Both the position numbers and the translations under genes were made by a program. Below are positions 52,196 through 60,201 of a stretch of 64,000 nt of DNA, one piece after another. The stretch is taken from contig NZ_CAACUY010000012.1 in assembly GCF_900659615.1 (NCBI RefSeq), positions 35,548 to 99,547 on the forward strand, read 5' to 3'. Under the pieces are notes generated by a model. It saw only the letters and a list, made by a program, of their open reading frames with translations. It was not told where the DNA came from and did no database searches. The DNA is from Actinomadura fibrosa. Its GTDB lineage: Bacteria > Actinomycetota > Actinomycetes > Streptosporangiales > Streptosporangiaceae. Numbering within the stretch: position 1 is the stretch's first letter; each line of letters begins with the position of its first letter.

Positions 52196-53101
52196 GTGAG
52201 CCATCACTCGGACGGCCCCAGCGGACCCGAACCCGGTGGCCACCAAGGCCCCTCCTCCCATGATCGCGCGCCCTACGGCCGCCCGTCCCGCGGGCACCCG
52301 CCCTACGGCCGCCCCGCTCCGGGACGTCCGCCGTGGGATCCGCGGGACCGCGCCTACCCGGCGGGCCGTCCGCCGTTCCCTCCGCCGCCGCCCGACCCGC
52401 GCGCCGGGCCCCCGGGCTGGCGGCCGCCGTATCCGCTGCCGCCCGTCCCGCCGGTCCCGCCGCCCGAGGCGACGACCGTACCGCAGGGCATCCTGTGGGC
52501 ATTCGTCCCGTTCCTGACGTTCGGGCTAGGGACGCCCTTCTCGTTCCTGTACGGCGCCATCCGGCGCGGGTCGTGGAACCTCGGGGTCACCGCCGCGGGC
52601 TACGGCATCGCCCTGACGGGCGTCATGGCCCTCGTCCAGACCGACAGCGCGGTGCTGATGGGCCTCGGCACGATGCTCTGCCTGATGCTGTGGGTCGCGG
52701 GGACGGCGCACGCGTTCGCCGTCCGCTCGACCGTCTTCCCGCGCGAGTCGTCCCGCAACCGGATCAACCAGCACGCCATCGACGTCGCCAAGTACCGCAG
52801 GACGCTCCGCGAGGAGGCCCGCGCGCTCGCCGCCGAGGACCCGGCGCTCGCCCACGAGCTGCGCATCGGCCGCCCCGACCTGCCCCGCACCTACGACGAC
52901 GGCGGTCTCGTGGACGTCAACAGCGCGCCGCCGGAGGTCCTCGCGACGCTTCCGGGCATGACCGCGGAGCTCGTCGACCGGGTCGTCGCGCGGCGGCACG
53001 AGCAGGGCGCGTTCCTGTCCGCGGAGGAGATGGCCGTGGACGCCGACGTCCCGCCGGACGCCCTCCCGAGGATCGCCGAGTACGCGATCTTCCTGCCCTG
53101 A
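52196..53101 (+). CDS. Helix-hairpin-helix membrane protein inside the nuo operon
   Basis: 301 residues from GTG 52196 with AGGAGGG upstream. A Pro/Gly/Arg-rich N-terminus (about 1-95), two or three membrane segments (about 100-175), and a C-terminal ComEA-type helix-hairpin-helix: [18 protein letters not shown] (about 237-254), [19 protein letters not shown]. HhH domains of this type bind DNA or mediate protein contacts. It lies on the + strand between nuoH and nuoI of the minus-strand operon, unlike any standard nuo gene. Function unknown. Confidence 0.8.
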   Translation: MSHHSDGPSGPEPGGHQGPSSHDRAPYGRPSRGHPPYGRPAPGRPPWDPRDRAYPAGRPPFPPPPPDPRAGPPGWRPPYPLPPVPPVPPPEATTVPQGILWAFVPFLTFGLGTPFSFLYGAIRRGSWNLGVTAAGYGIALTGVMALVQTDSAVLMGLGTMLCLMLWVAGTAHAFAVRSTVFPRESSRNRINQHAIDVAKYRRTLREEARALAAEDPALAHELRIGRPDLPRTYDDGGLVDVNSAPPEVLATLPGMTAELVDRVVARRHEQGAFLSAEEMAVDADVPPDALPRIAEYAIFLP

Positions 53102-53118
53102 CCCCGCGCGGGACCGGC

Positions 53119-54075
53119 TCAGCCGAAGGCGACCTTGAGGACGCCGGTGAGCGCGAGCTGCCCGAGCGAGAGCGGGACGAGGTAGGCCCAGGCCAGCTTC
53201 TGCAACTGGTCCTCGCGCATCCGGGGGTAGCTGACCCGCAGCCAGATCACCAGGAACGCCAGCACCGCGACCTTGAGCAGCGTCCACAGCCAGCCGAGCT
53301 CCGCGTCCAGGAACGGGCCCTTCCAGCCGCCCAGGAACAGGACGGTAGTCAGAGCGCACAGCACCACGATCCCGGCGTACTCGGCCAGGATGAACAGCGC
53401 GAACCGCAGCCCGCCGTACTCGGTGTACGGGCCGAAGATGATCTCGGAGTCGGCGACCGGCATGTCGAACGGCGGGCGGCGCAGCTCGGCGAGGCCCGCG
53501 ACGAAGAACACGACCGCGCCGATCGCCTGCCAGGGCAGCCACCACCAGCGCCACTCCCCGACGATGCCCGGCAGGGACAGCGTGCCCGCCGCCATCGCGA
53601 CCGAGGACGCCGCGAACACCATCGGCAGCTCGTAGGACATGAGCTGCGCCGCGACCCGCATCCCGCCGAGCAGGGAGTACTTGTTGGCGCTCGCCCAGCC
53701 CGCCATGATCGCGCCGATCACGCCGACGCCCATCACCGCCAGCGCGAAGAACAGCCCGAGGCCGAGGTCGAGCGCGACCTGCCCGTCCGGCCCGACCGGC
53801 ACGACGATCAGGACCAGCAGGTACGGGACGAGCGCGACGCCCGGGGCCAGCTTGAACACCCACCGGTCGGCCGCCCGCGGGACCACGTCCTCCTTCTGGG
53901 CGAACTTGACCCCGTCCGCGACGAGCTGCGCCCAGCCGTGGAAACCGCCCGCGTACATGGGGCCGAGGCGCCCCTGCATGTGCGCCATCACCTTGTGCTC
54001 GGCCTGCCCCACCAGCAGCGGCAGGACGGCGAACGCGGCGGCGACGAGCGCCAGCTTGACGACGACCTCAACCAT
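53119..54075 (-). CDS. nuoH: NADH-quinone oxidoreductase subunit H
   Basis: 318 residues from ATG 54073-54075, overlapping the nuoC stop by 8 bp. Eight membrane segments; quinone-pathway signatures EHKVMAHMQGRLGPMYAGG (about 23-41), FKLAPGVALVPY, AELRRPPFDMPVADSEII (about 196-213). NuoH links the quinone site to the membrane pumps and normally contacts NuoD and NuoB. Followed by an opposite-strand gene before nuoI. Confidence 0.95.
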   Translation of the reverse strand: MVEVVVKLALVAAAFAVLPLLVGQAEHKVMAHMQGRLGPMYAGGFHGWAQLVADGVKFAQKEDVVPRAADRWVFKLAPGVALVPYLLVLIVVPVGPDGQVALDLGLGLFFALAVMGVGVIGAIMAGWASANKYSLLGGMRVAAQLMSYELPMVFAASSVAMAAGTLSLPGIVGEWRWWWLPWQAIGAVVFFVAGLAELRRPPFDMPVADSEIIFGPYTEYGGLRFALFILAEYAGIVVLCALTTVLFLGGWKGPFLDAELGWLWTLLKVAVLAFLVIWLRVSYPRMREDQLQKLAWAYLVPLSLGQLALTGVLKVAFG

Positions 54076-54682
54076 CGCCGCGCTCCGCGGGTCGGGCCGG
54101 GCGGGCGGCCGGGCGGGCGGCGTGGTCCGCGGCGGCGGCCCAGGCGCCCTCCTCGGGGACGCCCGGCGGGCGGACGCGGCGGCGGCTCGGGGCGCCGTGC
54201 CCCGACTCGCCCGGCTCCTTCGCACCCGGCCACGGCTTGGCGACGCGCGCGGCGAGCACGAAGTCCTTGCGCAGCGGATGCCCCTCGAACCCGTCCGGCA
54301 GCAGCAGCGGGACGAGGCGGGGATGGCCCTCGAAGACCACGCCGAACATCTCGAACGTCTCCCGCTCGTGCCACGCGGCACCGCGGTACACGCCCGTCGC
54401 CGTCGGGAGGACCGGGTCCTCGCGGGGCACGCGGGTGCGGATCAGGAGGTGGTGGCGCCGCTCCAGCGAGTACACGTGGGCGACGACGGCGAAGCCCTCC
54501 TCCAGCTCGTCCACCCCGGTGAGCCAGTCGAAGAAGCCGCAGCCCAGCTCGTCGCGGGCGAAGGTGAGCGCGGCCAGCCAGTGCTCGGGCGGGACGCCCA
54601 CGGCGAGCCCGCCCGTGGTCTCCTCGCTGGAGATCTCGTCGCCGAACCGGCCGGTCCACGCCGCCGCCAGCCCGGCGCTCAC
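54068..54682 (-). CDS. nuoC: NADH-quinone oxidoreductase subunit C
   Basis: 204 residues from GTG 54680-54682, overlapping the nuoB stop by 4 bp. 30-kDa subunit motifs: [11 protein letters not shown] (about 49-59), [17 protein letters not shown] (about 104-120), LRKDF. The C-terminal ~50 residues are Arg/Pro/Ala-rich beyond the conserved core. It is not fused to NuoD, and no nuoD follows: the next gene is nuoH. Confidence 0.93.
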   Translation of the reverse strand: MSAGLAAAWTGRFGDEISSEETTGGLAVGVPPEHWLAALTFARDELGCGFFDWLTGVDELEEGFAVVAHVYSLERRHHLLIRTRVPREDPVLPTATGVYRGAAWHERETFEMFGVVFEGHPRLVPLLLPDGFEGHPLRKDFVLAARVAKPWPGAKEPGESGHGAPSRRRVRPPGVPEEGAWAAAADHAARPAARPARPAERGDG

Positions 54683-55719
54683 CGGTGGCGGCCGATCTCG
54701 TCGCCGTCCCCGTCGCCGCCGTCCGCGTCGTCCGCGAGGCCGGGGATGATCGACGGGTCGTGGTCGCGCACGCGCCGGACGGGGCGCGTGTCGTCCGCGG
54801 GGCGCAGCGGCCGCGTCGTGCCTCTCGCGGTGGGCGGCTGCTCCTCGGTCTCGTCCGGTGGAGCGCCCTCGACCGGCGGGACGGGAAGCGTGGCGTCATC
54901 GGCCGGGTGCGCCGGCGGTGCCTCGCTCTCCGGAGCCGGGACGGGCTGTGTCGGGTCCGTCGCCCCCGGCGCCTCGGGCGTGGCGGCCTCGTCCAGCGGG
55001 ACGGTCCGCGACGCCGACTCCTCGGCAGGCGGACCCGTCTCGGCAGGTGGAGCGGCGTCTTCCAGAGGCGCGGTCGCCTCGGGTGACGCGGCGGGCCCGT
55101 CCTCAGGATCCGGTGCCTCGTCCAGCGCGGGCGGCGGCTGGAGTGGCCGCCGTAGGACTGTGGCCGAAAGCGGACGCGGCGCGGGCGGCGGGGACACCGC
55201 GTCGCCGCCGTTGTACCGGTCGCCCAGCGACTCCGCCGCGATCTTCTCCTGGAGGTGGACGATGCCGTGCAGCAGCGCCTCGGGACGCGGCGGGCAGCCC
55301 GGCACGTACACGTCCACCGGGATGATCTGGTCGACGCCCTTCGTCACGCAGTAGGAGTCCCAGTACGGGCCGCCGCAGTTGGAGCAGGCGCCGAAGGAGA
55401 TGACGTACTTCGGCTCGGGCATCTGCTCGTAGAGGCGCCGCACGGCCGGGGCCATCTTGTCGCTGACGGTGCCCGACACGACCATCAGGTCGGCCTGCCG
55501 CGGACCGGGCGCGAACGGGATGACGCCGAGCCGGATGAAGTCGTGGCGGCTCATCGACGTCGCGATGAACTCGATCGCGCAGCAGGCCAGGCCGAAGTTG
55601 AAGACCCACAGGGAGTACCGGCGGCCCCAGTTGAGCACGAACTTGATCGGCTTGGGCGCGAGCCGCGACAGCGGGCCGACGCTGGGCGGCGGGAGATCGA
55701 TGGTGCTCACAAGAGGCAT
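54679..55719 (-). CDS. nuoB: NADH-quinone oxidoreductase subunit B with long C-terminal tail
   Basis: 346 residues from ATG 55717-55719; typical NuoB is about 180. The core carries the N2 cluster ligands: [10 protein letters not shown] (about 42-51), [14 protein letters not shown] (about 110-123) and [12 protein letters not shown] (about 140-151). Beyond about residue 185 is a ~160-residue tail rich in Pro, Glu and Ala, probably disordered and perhaps cytoplasmic. The 4-bp overlap with nuoC shows the tail is really translated as part of this gene. Confidence 0.93.
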   Translation of the reverse strand: MPLVSTIDLPPPSVGPLSRLAPKPIKFVLNWGRRYSLWVFNFGLACCAIEFIATSMSRHDFIRLGVIPFAPGPRQADLMVVSGTVSDKMAPAVRRLYEQMPEPKYVISFGACSNCGGPYWDSYCVTKGVDQIIPVDVYVPGCPPRPEALLHGIVHLQEKIAAESLGDRYNGGDAVSPPPAPRPLSATVLRRPLQPPPALDEAPDPEDGPAASPEATAPLEDAAPPAETGPPAEESASRTVPLDEAATPEAPGATDPTQPVPAPESEAPPAHPADDATLPVPPVEGAPPDETEEQPPTARGTTRPLRPADDTRPVRRVRDHDPSIIPGLADDADGGDGDGDEIGRHR

Positions 55720-55797
55720 TCTTACAGCCCGCGCCGATCTCGCCAGGGACACGGACGGGTCGGACGCCCCCGCGCGGCCGTGCCGCCGGGATGGCCG

Positions 55798-56169
55798 TCA
55801 GACCCAGGACAGGACGCCCTTCTTGCCCGCGTACGCGAGTCCGGCGGCGAGGAAGGCCAGGAAGACGAACATCTCGCCCAGCGTGGTGAGGCCGTAGCCG
55901 GGCGCGGAGAAGACCGTCGCCCAGGGGAAGAGGAAGACGGCGTCCACGGCGAACACCACGTACAGGTAGGCGAAGACGTAGTAGCGCACGTACGAGTGCG
56001 CCCAGCCCTCGCCGACGGGATCGACGCCGCACTCGTAGGTGAGCAGCTTCTCCGGCGTCGGACGGTGCGGGCGCAGGAGGCGGTTGGCGGCGAGCCCCCC
56101 GCCGACGATGGCCCCGCCCACGAGCAGCAGAACCGCAAGACCGACATATGCGTCGAAATAGGTCCGCAC
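55798..56169 (-). CDS. nuoA: NADH-quinone oxidoreductase subunit A
   Basis: 123 residues from GTG 56167-56169, chosen because GGGGAGG lies 5 bp upstream; an ATG 8 codons further up has none, and 123 residues is the usual length. Three membrane segments and the conserved loop KLLTYECGVDPVGEGW (about 42-57). First gene of the nuo operon, divergent from the proline-rich membrane protein gene. Confidence 0.93.
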   Translation of the reverse strand: MRTYFDAYVGLAVLLLVGGAIVGGGLAANRLLRPHRPTPEKLLTYECGVDPVGEGWAHSYVRYYVFAYLYVVFAVDAVFLFPWATVFSAPGYGLTTLGEMFVFLAFLAAGLAYAGKKGVLSWV

Positions 56170-56253
56170 AACTACCTCCCCATACGCATCCAACCAAGTA
56201 TCCCCGAGCGATGGATGCAGGAGTGTGACGTCGTACCTCCACCCAGGAGGATC

Positions 56254-56266
56254 ACAATGTCATTGT
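56254..56266. promoter_or_regulatory. Palindrome in the nuoA divergent promoter region
   Basis: ACAATG-T-CATTGT, perfect, in an AT-richer patch between nuoA and the gene at 56323. Possible operator; the Rex consensus (TGTGAA...TTCACA) is not present. Confidence 0.45.
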
Positions 56267-56322
56267 TTTGCTGCACACTGGATGATGCATTGGGGTCAGT
56301 TGACCTGGAAGGACGTGACCGG

Positions 56323-57630
56323 ATGAGCAACCCCCCGCCACCCCCGGGCTGGGAACCCCCGGGAGGTGCCTCGTGGCCTCCGCCACCGCCGCCCGCGGGT
56401 CCCGGCGGCCCTCCGGGTCCCGGCGGACCCGGACTCCCCGGCGGCCCCACCGGTCCGGGCGGTCAACCCCCAGGACCGGGCGGTTACGGCGGCCCCGGCA
56501 CGCCGCCGCCGTTCTACCCGCCGCCCCCCGGCAGCGCCGCAACGTATCCGGGCATGCCCGGCATGCCCCCGCCGAAGAAGAGCAACGGCGGGCTGATCGC
56601 GGCACTGGCCGGCGGTGGCGTCGTCGTCCTCGTCCTCATCGGCGTCGTGGTGTTCGTGCTCGCCTCGGGCGGCGGCAAGTCGCCGGAGGAGAAGCTGAAC
56701 GCCGCCGCCGACAGCATGGCCGCGGCCCGCGCGGTCGGGTTGAAGGGCACCTTCGGGGGCGGCGCCGACAGCCTCAACGGTGAGCTGAACGTCACCAAGG
56801 GCGGCCGCGCGACCGGCCCCGTCACCTGGAACAGCGACAACGTCACGCTGCTCTCGACGGACGGCAAGCTGTTCGTCAAGGCCGACTCCGCCTACTGGCG
56901 CCGGCAGATCTCCAGCAGCGAGACGCCCTACTACCTCGGCTCCGGCGAGCAGTGGGGCCGGCTGAGCGCCGACAAGCTCGACATCGACTTCAAGCAGGAG
57001 CTCGCGCCCGCCGCCCTGGCCGGGAAGCTGCGCTCCGCCGCGACCGCCAAGGTCAAGCCGATCAAGACGACCTGGCAGGGCAAGAAGGCGCTGAAGTTCA
57101 GCACGTTCTCCTCCACCCTCTACATCACCGACGCCGACAGCGCCGAGCTGCTGCGCTACGAGGCCACCACGCCCCGCGTCGCCCTCGACGTCACCCCGAA
57201 GACCTCGGGCCAGGCCTCGTCCATCGTCTCGGACATGCGGACCAGCATCGGCGAGCTGAAGGACGCCTTCGACGGCTCCGCCCGCCCGACCGTGGACGAG
57301 TGGAAGAAGGGCGGCTGCAACGGCGACAGCGGCTGCACCGTCGAGGCCAAGATCCGTCCGCCGTTCGGCGCGGAGACCCCCGTCACGATCGACGTGCGGT
57401 TCCGGCTGACCGCCGGCACGCTCACCGGCAGGGACCTCGGCAACTGCACGTCCAGGATCACCATCACCAGCTCCACCCCGCAGTGGGCGAGCTGCCGCGT
57501 CACCAGCAGCGCGTGGACGAGCTGGGCCAAGTCCACGGGCGGCACCTATTACAAGCACGCCGAGTACAAGGTGATCGGTGCCACCGCGAGCGAGGTCCAG
57601 TCCATGCAGAGCGGGCTCGACAGCGAGTGA
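56323..57630 (+). CDS. Proline-rich, membrane-anchored exported protein
   Basis: 435 residues, ATG 56323 with GGAAGGA upstream. About 80 residues of Pro/Gly repeats, one membrane segment (about 90-112), then an extracytoplasmic domain of about 320 residues. It contains LNGELNVTKGGRATG, WRRQISS, and a C-terminal cysteine-rich part (CNGDSGCTV ... GNCTSR ... SCRVTSS) with four cysteines that could form two disulfides. No known family. The next gene has the same layout and cysteine spacing. Divergent from nuoA. Confidence 0.75.
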   Translation: MSNPPPPPGWEPPGGASWPPPPPPAGPGGPPGPGGPGLPGGPTGPGGQPPGPGGYGGPGTPPPFYPPPPGSAATYPGMPGMPPPKKSNGGLIAALAGGGVVVLVLIGVVVFVLASGGGKSPEEKLNAAADSMAAARAVGLKGTFGGGADSLNGELNVTKGGRATGPVTWNSDNVTLLSTDGKLFVKADSAYWRRQISSSETPYYLGSGEQWGRLSADKLDIDFKQELAPAALAGKLRSAATAKVKPIKTTWQGKKALKFSTFSSTLYITDADSAELLRYEATTPRVALDVTPKTSGQASSIVSDMRTSIGELKDAFDGSARPTVDEWKKGGCNGDSGCTVEAKIRPPFGAETPVTIDVRFRLTAGTLTGRDLGNCTSRITITSSTPQWASCRVTSSAWTSWAKSTGGTYYKHAEYKVIGATASEVQSMQSGLDSE

Positions 57631-57773
57631 GGCCGCAGGTGAGGCGCCCCGTGCGCTGACCCTTCGCTTCCGGGTGCCCGGCGATGCGTCCCGCCCCTGG
57701 CGGGCCGCGCCGCCGGGCACCCTTATGCTCTGAGACGTCCCCCGGCCCCGGCGTCCCTCGGTGAGCGCGGGCC

Positions 57774-59612
57774 GTGCAGGCCCTGGAAGCGAGCGAAGTG
57801 AGCGTTGAACAGGACGGACCGTCCGGCGCGGCCGGACGTCCCTCTCCGAGACCTCCCGCGCAGGACAAGCTGGTCGCCGGCGGCAAGCGCGCCCGCCCCG
57901 CCTCCGGCGAGGACACCTCCCCCGAGGGCTTCCCAGCCGAAAGCGTCGTCCCAAAGGCCCCGCCCCCAACCCCGACCCCCACCACACCTGGGGAACCGGC
58001 GCCGCGGGGTAGGCCGCTGCCTCCTGGCGTGGTGCCTCTGCCGCCCGCTCCTCCTGCCCGTCCGGCACCTGCGCCTGCTCCTGAGCCCGCTCCGCCGCCA
58101 GCCGTCGAGGCAGCACCGTCCGTAGAAAGCTCGCCCACCGAGACGGCGTCCGACCACGCGCAGGTACCTCCCGGCGCGACCGGGGTGTCCTACTCCGAGG
58201 CGTCAGGGCAGGTCGGCGGTGGTCCTGGTGGCGTAACCATCCCCGACGCGGCTATGCCGTCTGCGCAGGCCGCAGGTGCGTGGCCCCCGGCCGGTCCCAT
58301 GCCGCCCGCAGGGCCTGGGGGTGCCTTTCCTGGGTCGCCACCACCGCCGGGTGATGCCTTTCCCGGTGCGCCGGTTCCGCCGGGTGGCGGTGGGACGCGG
58401 CCGGGCGGCGGCAGGAGGCGGCCGTTGATCATCGCGGGCGTGGCCGCCGCCGCGGTGGTGGCGGTCGGGGTGACGGCCGCGGTCGCCTTCACGGGCGGCG
58501 GGTCGGAGGCGAAGAAGCCGAAGCCGACCGCCGCCGCGACGTCGGCGTGGTCGCGCGAGGTCCGGCGGGTGCTCGCGAGCAGCCCGGGGCTCCGCTACGA
58601 CGGCACCATGTCGGTGGACGGGAAGCCCGTCCAGGCGAGGCTGCGCGTGACCCGGGCGGGGTCGGCGAGCGGCACGCTCACGGCGGGAGCCCTGAAGGCG
58701 GACGTCGTGGCCGTGGACGACGTCACGTACATCAAGGCCGGAACGGCGTTCTGGCGCGATTACGTCGGCGAGACCGCGCACCCGGAGAACTTCGCGGGCC
58801 GCTGGTCGAAGGCGCCGGCCGCGCTGCCCGGGTTCGACGTCCCGGACGTGCTGGGCCCGGCGTCGATCGCGGCGCGGCTCGCCAAGGCGGCGGCGGACCC
58901 GTCCGCCGAGGACGTCAACGGCGTCCGGGCCCTCAAGGTGAGGACCCGGGGGGCCGACTACCTGGTGTCGGCCGCCGCCCCCTACCGGCTGCTGGCGGTG
59001 CGGACCGCCGGGCGCGGCGACCCGCGCTTCACGGTCACGGAGATCCCGGACGCGGCGCCGCTGTTCGCCGAGATCCGGCCGCGCGTCGCCGCGCTGGGCG
59101 GCGCGGCCGATCCGGCGCTGCACTTCACGCCGGGCAAGCTGACGTTCGTCAACTGCGACCAGAACACGAACGGCTGCACGGTGAGCGTGCCCGCGACGCT
59201 CGCGTCGCCGGAGGGCGCGGTCCCGGCGGGGGCGCGGGCGGCGCTGCGCGCGTCGATCGACACGCGGGGCCGGCCGCTCGGCTCGTGCGCGGCGTCGAGC
59301 CCGGTGCCGTCGGACCGCTCGCTGACCCTGCGCTGCACGGTGCAGGGGCGGGCGTGGCGGACGTGGATGAAGGCCGCGCTCGACCAGCCCGGCGCGCACC
59401 CGTACGAGGCGCGGGCGCGGGTGGTCGGTGAGGCGGTCGCGGCGGCCGAGGTCCCGGGGCTGCTCGCGGCGATCGACAAGGAGCGTGCGGCGAGCCGGCG
59501 GGCCCCGGGCGCGTCGGCCACCCCGAGCGCCGGGGCGCGGACGACCCCGGCCGCCGGAGGGCGGACGCGCGCGCCGGCCGCGAAGCGCTCCACCGCCCCC
59601 GCCAAGCCGTGA
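57774..59612 (+). CDS. Proline-rich, membrane-anchored paralogue
   Basis: 612 residues from GTG 57774; GTG 57798 with GGAAG upstream is equally likely. Pro/Ala-rich N-terminal ~210 residues, one membrane segment (about 220-242), an extracytoplasmic domain resembling that of the preceding gene (VARPA-type GTLTAGALKADVVAV, FWRDYVGE) and the same cysteine pattern near the C-terminus (NCDQNTNGCTVSV ... GSCAASS ... RCTVQGRAW). A Pro/Ala/Thr-rich tail follows. Duplicate of its neighbour with extended linkers. Function unknown. Confidence 0.72.
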   Translation: MQALEASEVSVEQDGPSGAAGRPSPRPPAQDKLVAGGKRARPASGEDTSPEGFPAESVVPKAPPPTPTPTTPGEPAPRGRPLPPGVVPLPPAPPARPAPAPAPEPAPPPAVEAAPSVESSPTETASDHAQVPPGATGVSYSEASGQVGGGPGGVTIPDAAMPSAQAAGAWPPAGPMPPAGPGGAFPGSPPPPGDAFPGAPVPPGGGGTRPGGGRRRPLIIAGVAAAAVVAVGVTAAVAFTGGGSEAKKPKPTAAATSAWSREVRRVLASSPGLRYDGTMSVDGKPVQARLRVTRAGSASGTLTAGALKADVVAVDDVTYIKAGTAFWRDYVGETAHPENFAGRWSKAPAALPGFDVPDVLGPASIAARLAKAAADPSAEDVNGVRALKVRTRGADYLVSAAAPYRLLAVRTAGRGDPRFTVTEIPDAAPLFAEIRPRVAALGGAADPALHFTPGKLTFVNCDQNTNGCTVSVPATLASPEGAVPAGARAALRASIDTRGRPLGSCAASSPVPSDRSLTLRCTVQGRAWRTWMKAALDQPGAHPYEARARVVGEAVAAAEVPGLLAAIDKERAASRRAPGASATPSAGARTTPAAGGRTRAPAAKRSTAPAKP

Positions 59613-59737
59613 AGTCCCGCTCTAGCGGGAGTTGAGCGGATCTGTCCCGTCGCTGACGGGTGAGGGTTCGCAGCCGGTCCGGCCAGGGCGGGGGTCGCTT
59701 CAGTGGAACTAAATTCGGTCTGTCTACACTGCGGAGC

Positions 59738-59848
59738 GTGAATTCCGTGCCATCGGGGAGCTCCGGCTCCCCGGCGATGCCCGCGCGGCTCGTTCGACGG
59801 CTCCACGTCGATCTGTGCCGCCAGGCCAGTTCCCTGTGTTCGCGCTGA
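59738..59848 (+). CDS. Short cysteine-containing leader peptide
   Basis: Read from GTG 59738 (or ATG 59777, giving 23 residues), ending LVRRLHVDLCRQASSLCSR. The RxLHVDLCRxxS...C ending is that of small actinomycete leader peptides found upstream of sulfur- and cysteine-related operons, thought to act by cysteine-responsive translation attenuation. A possible -10 TACACT lies at 59725-59730. The next gene is korA, about 350 bp on. Confidence 0.6.
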   Translation: MNSVPSGSSGSPAMPARLVRRLHVDLCRQASSLCSR

Positions 59849-60201
59849 ACTCGGGACCCCGTCCGGGTCGTACCACCGGATAGGACCTGCCCGAATCCGG
59901 GGGAGTCGAGTGAAACGCCGTCCGAAGTGATACGTCTTGAGACCACGGGGCGGCGACTCCCTGGACGAGGGACGTCACATGCCGGGCGGAACGGCGGCCG
60001 CGGTCGAATCCTCCTCGACCGGTGGCCGCCCGAGGGGCGGACGGCGGGCGCGTGCCCGGCCCGCCGGGTTGTTCCAGCGTGCCTCGCGACCCCCGATAAG
60101 AGCATTCCAACCCGGACATACCATGAAGGTAAGCCTAAGTAGCATCACGATCCGGACGCCTCCTCCGGTATCGGTGCTGCCCGTCGAGGAGGTCTTCCTC
60201 T
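59849..60201. other. korA leader region
   Basis: About 350 bp between the leader peptide and korA. GACCC...GGGTC (about 59860-59878) could form a hairpin. No further gene. AGGAGG at 60187-60192 serves korA. If the leader peptide regulates korA, an alternative structure must lie here; I cannot point to it with confidence. Confidence 0.45.

Noticed and set aside
60125..60145. IdeR/DmdR iron box before korA (GGTAAGCCTAAG)
   Set aside because: Only a partial half-match to TTAGGTTAGGCTAACCTAA and no inverted symmetry.
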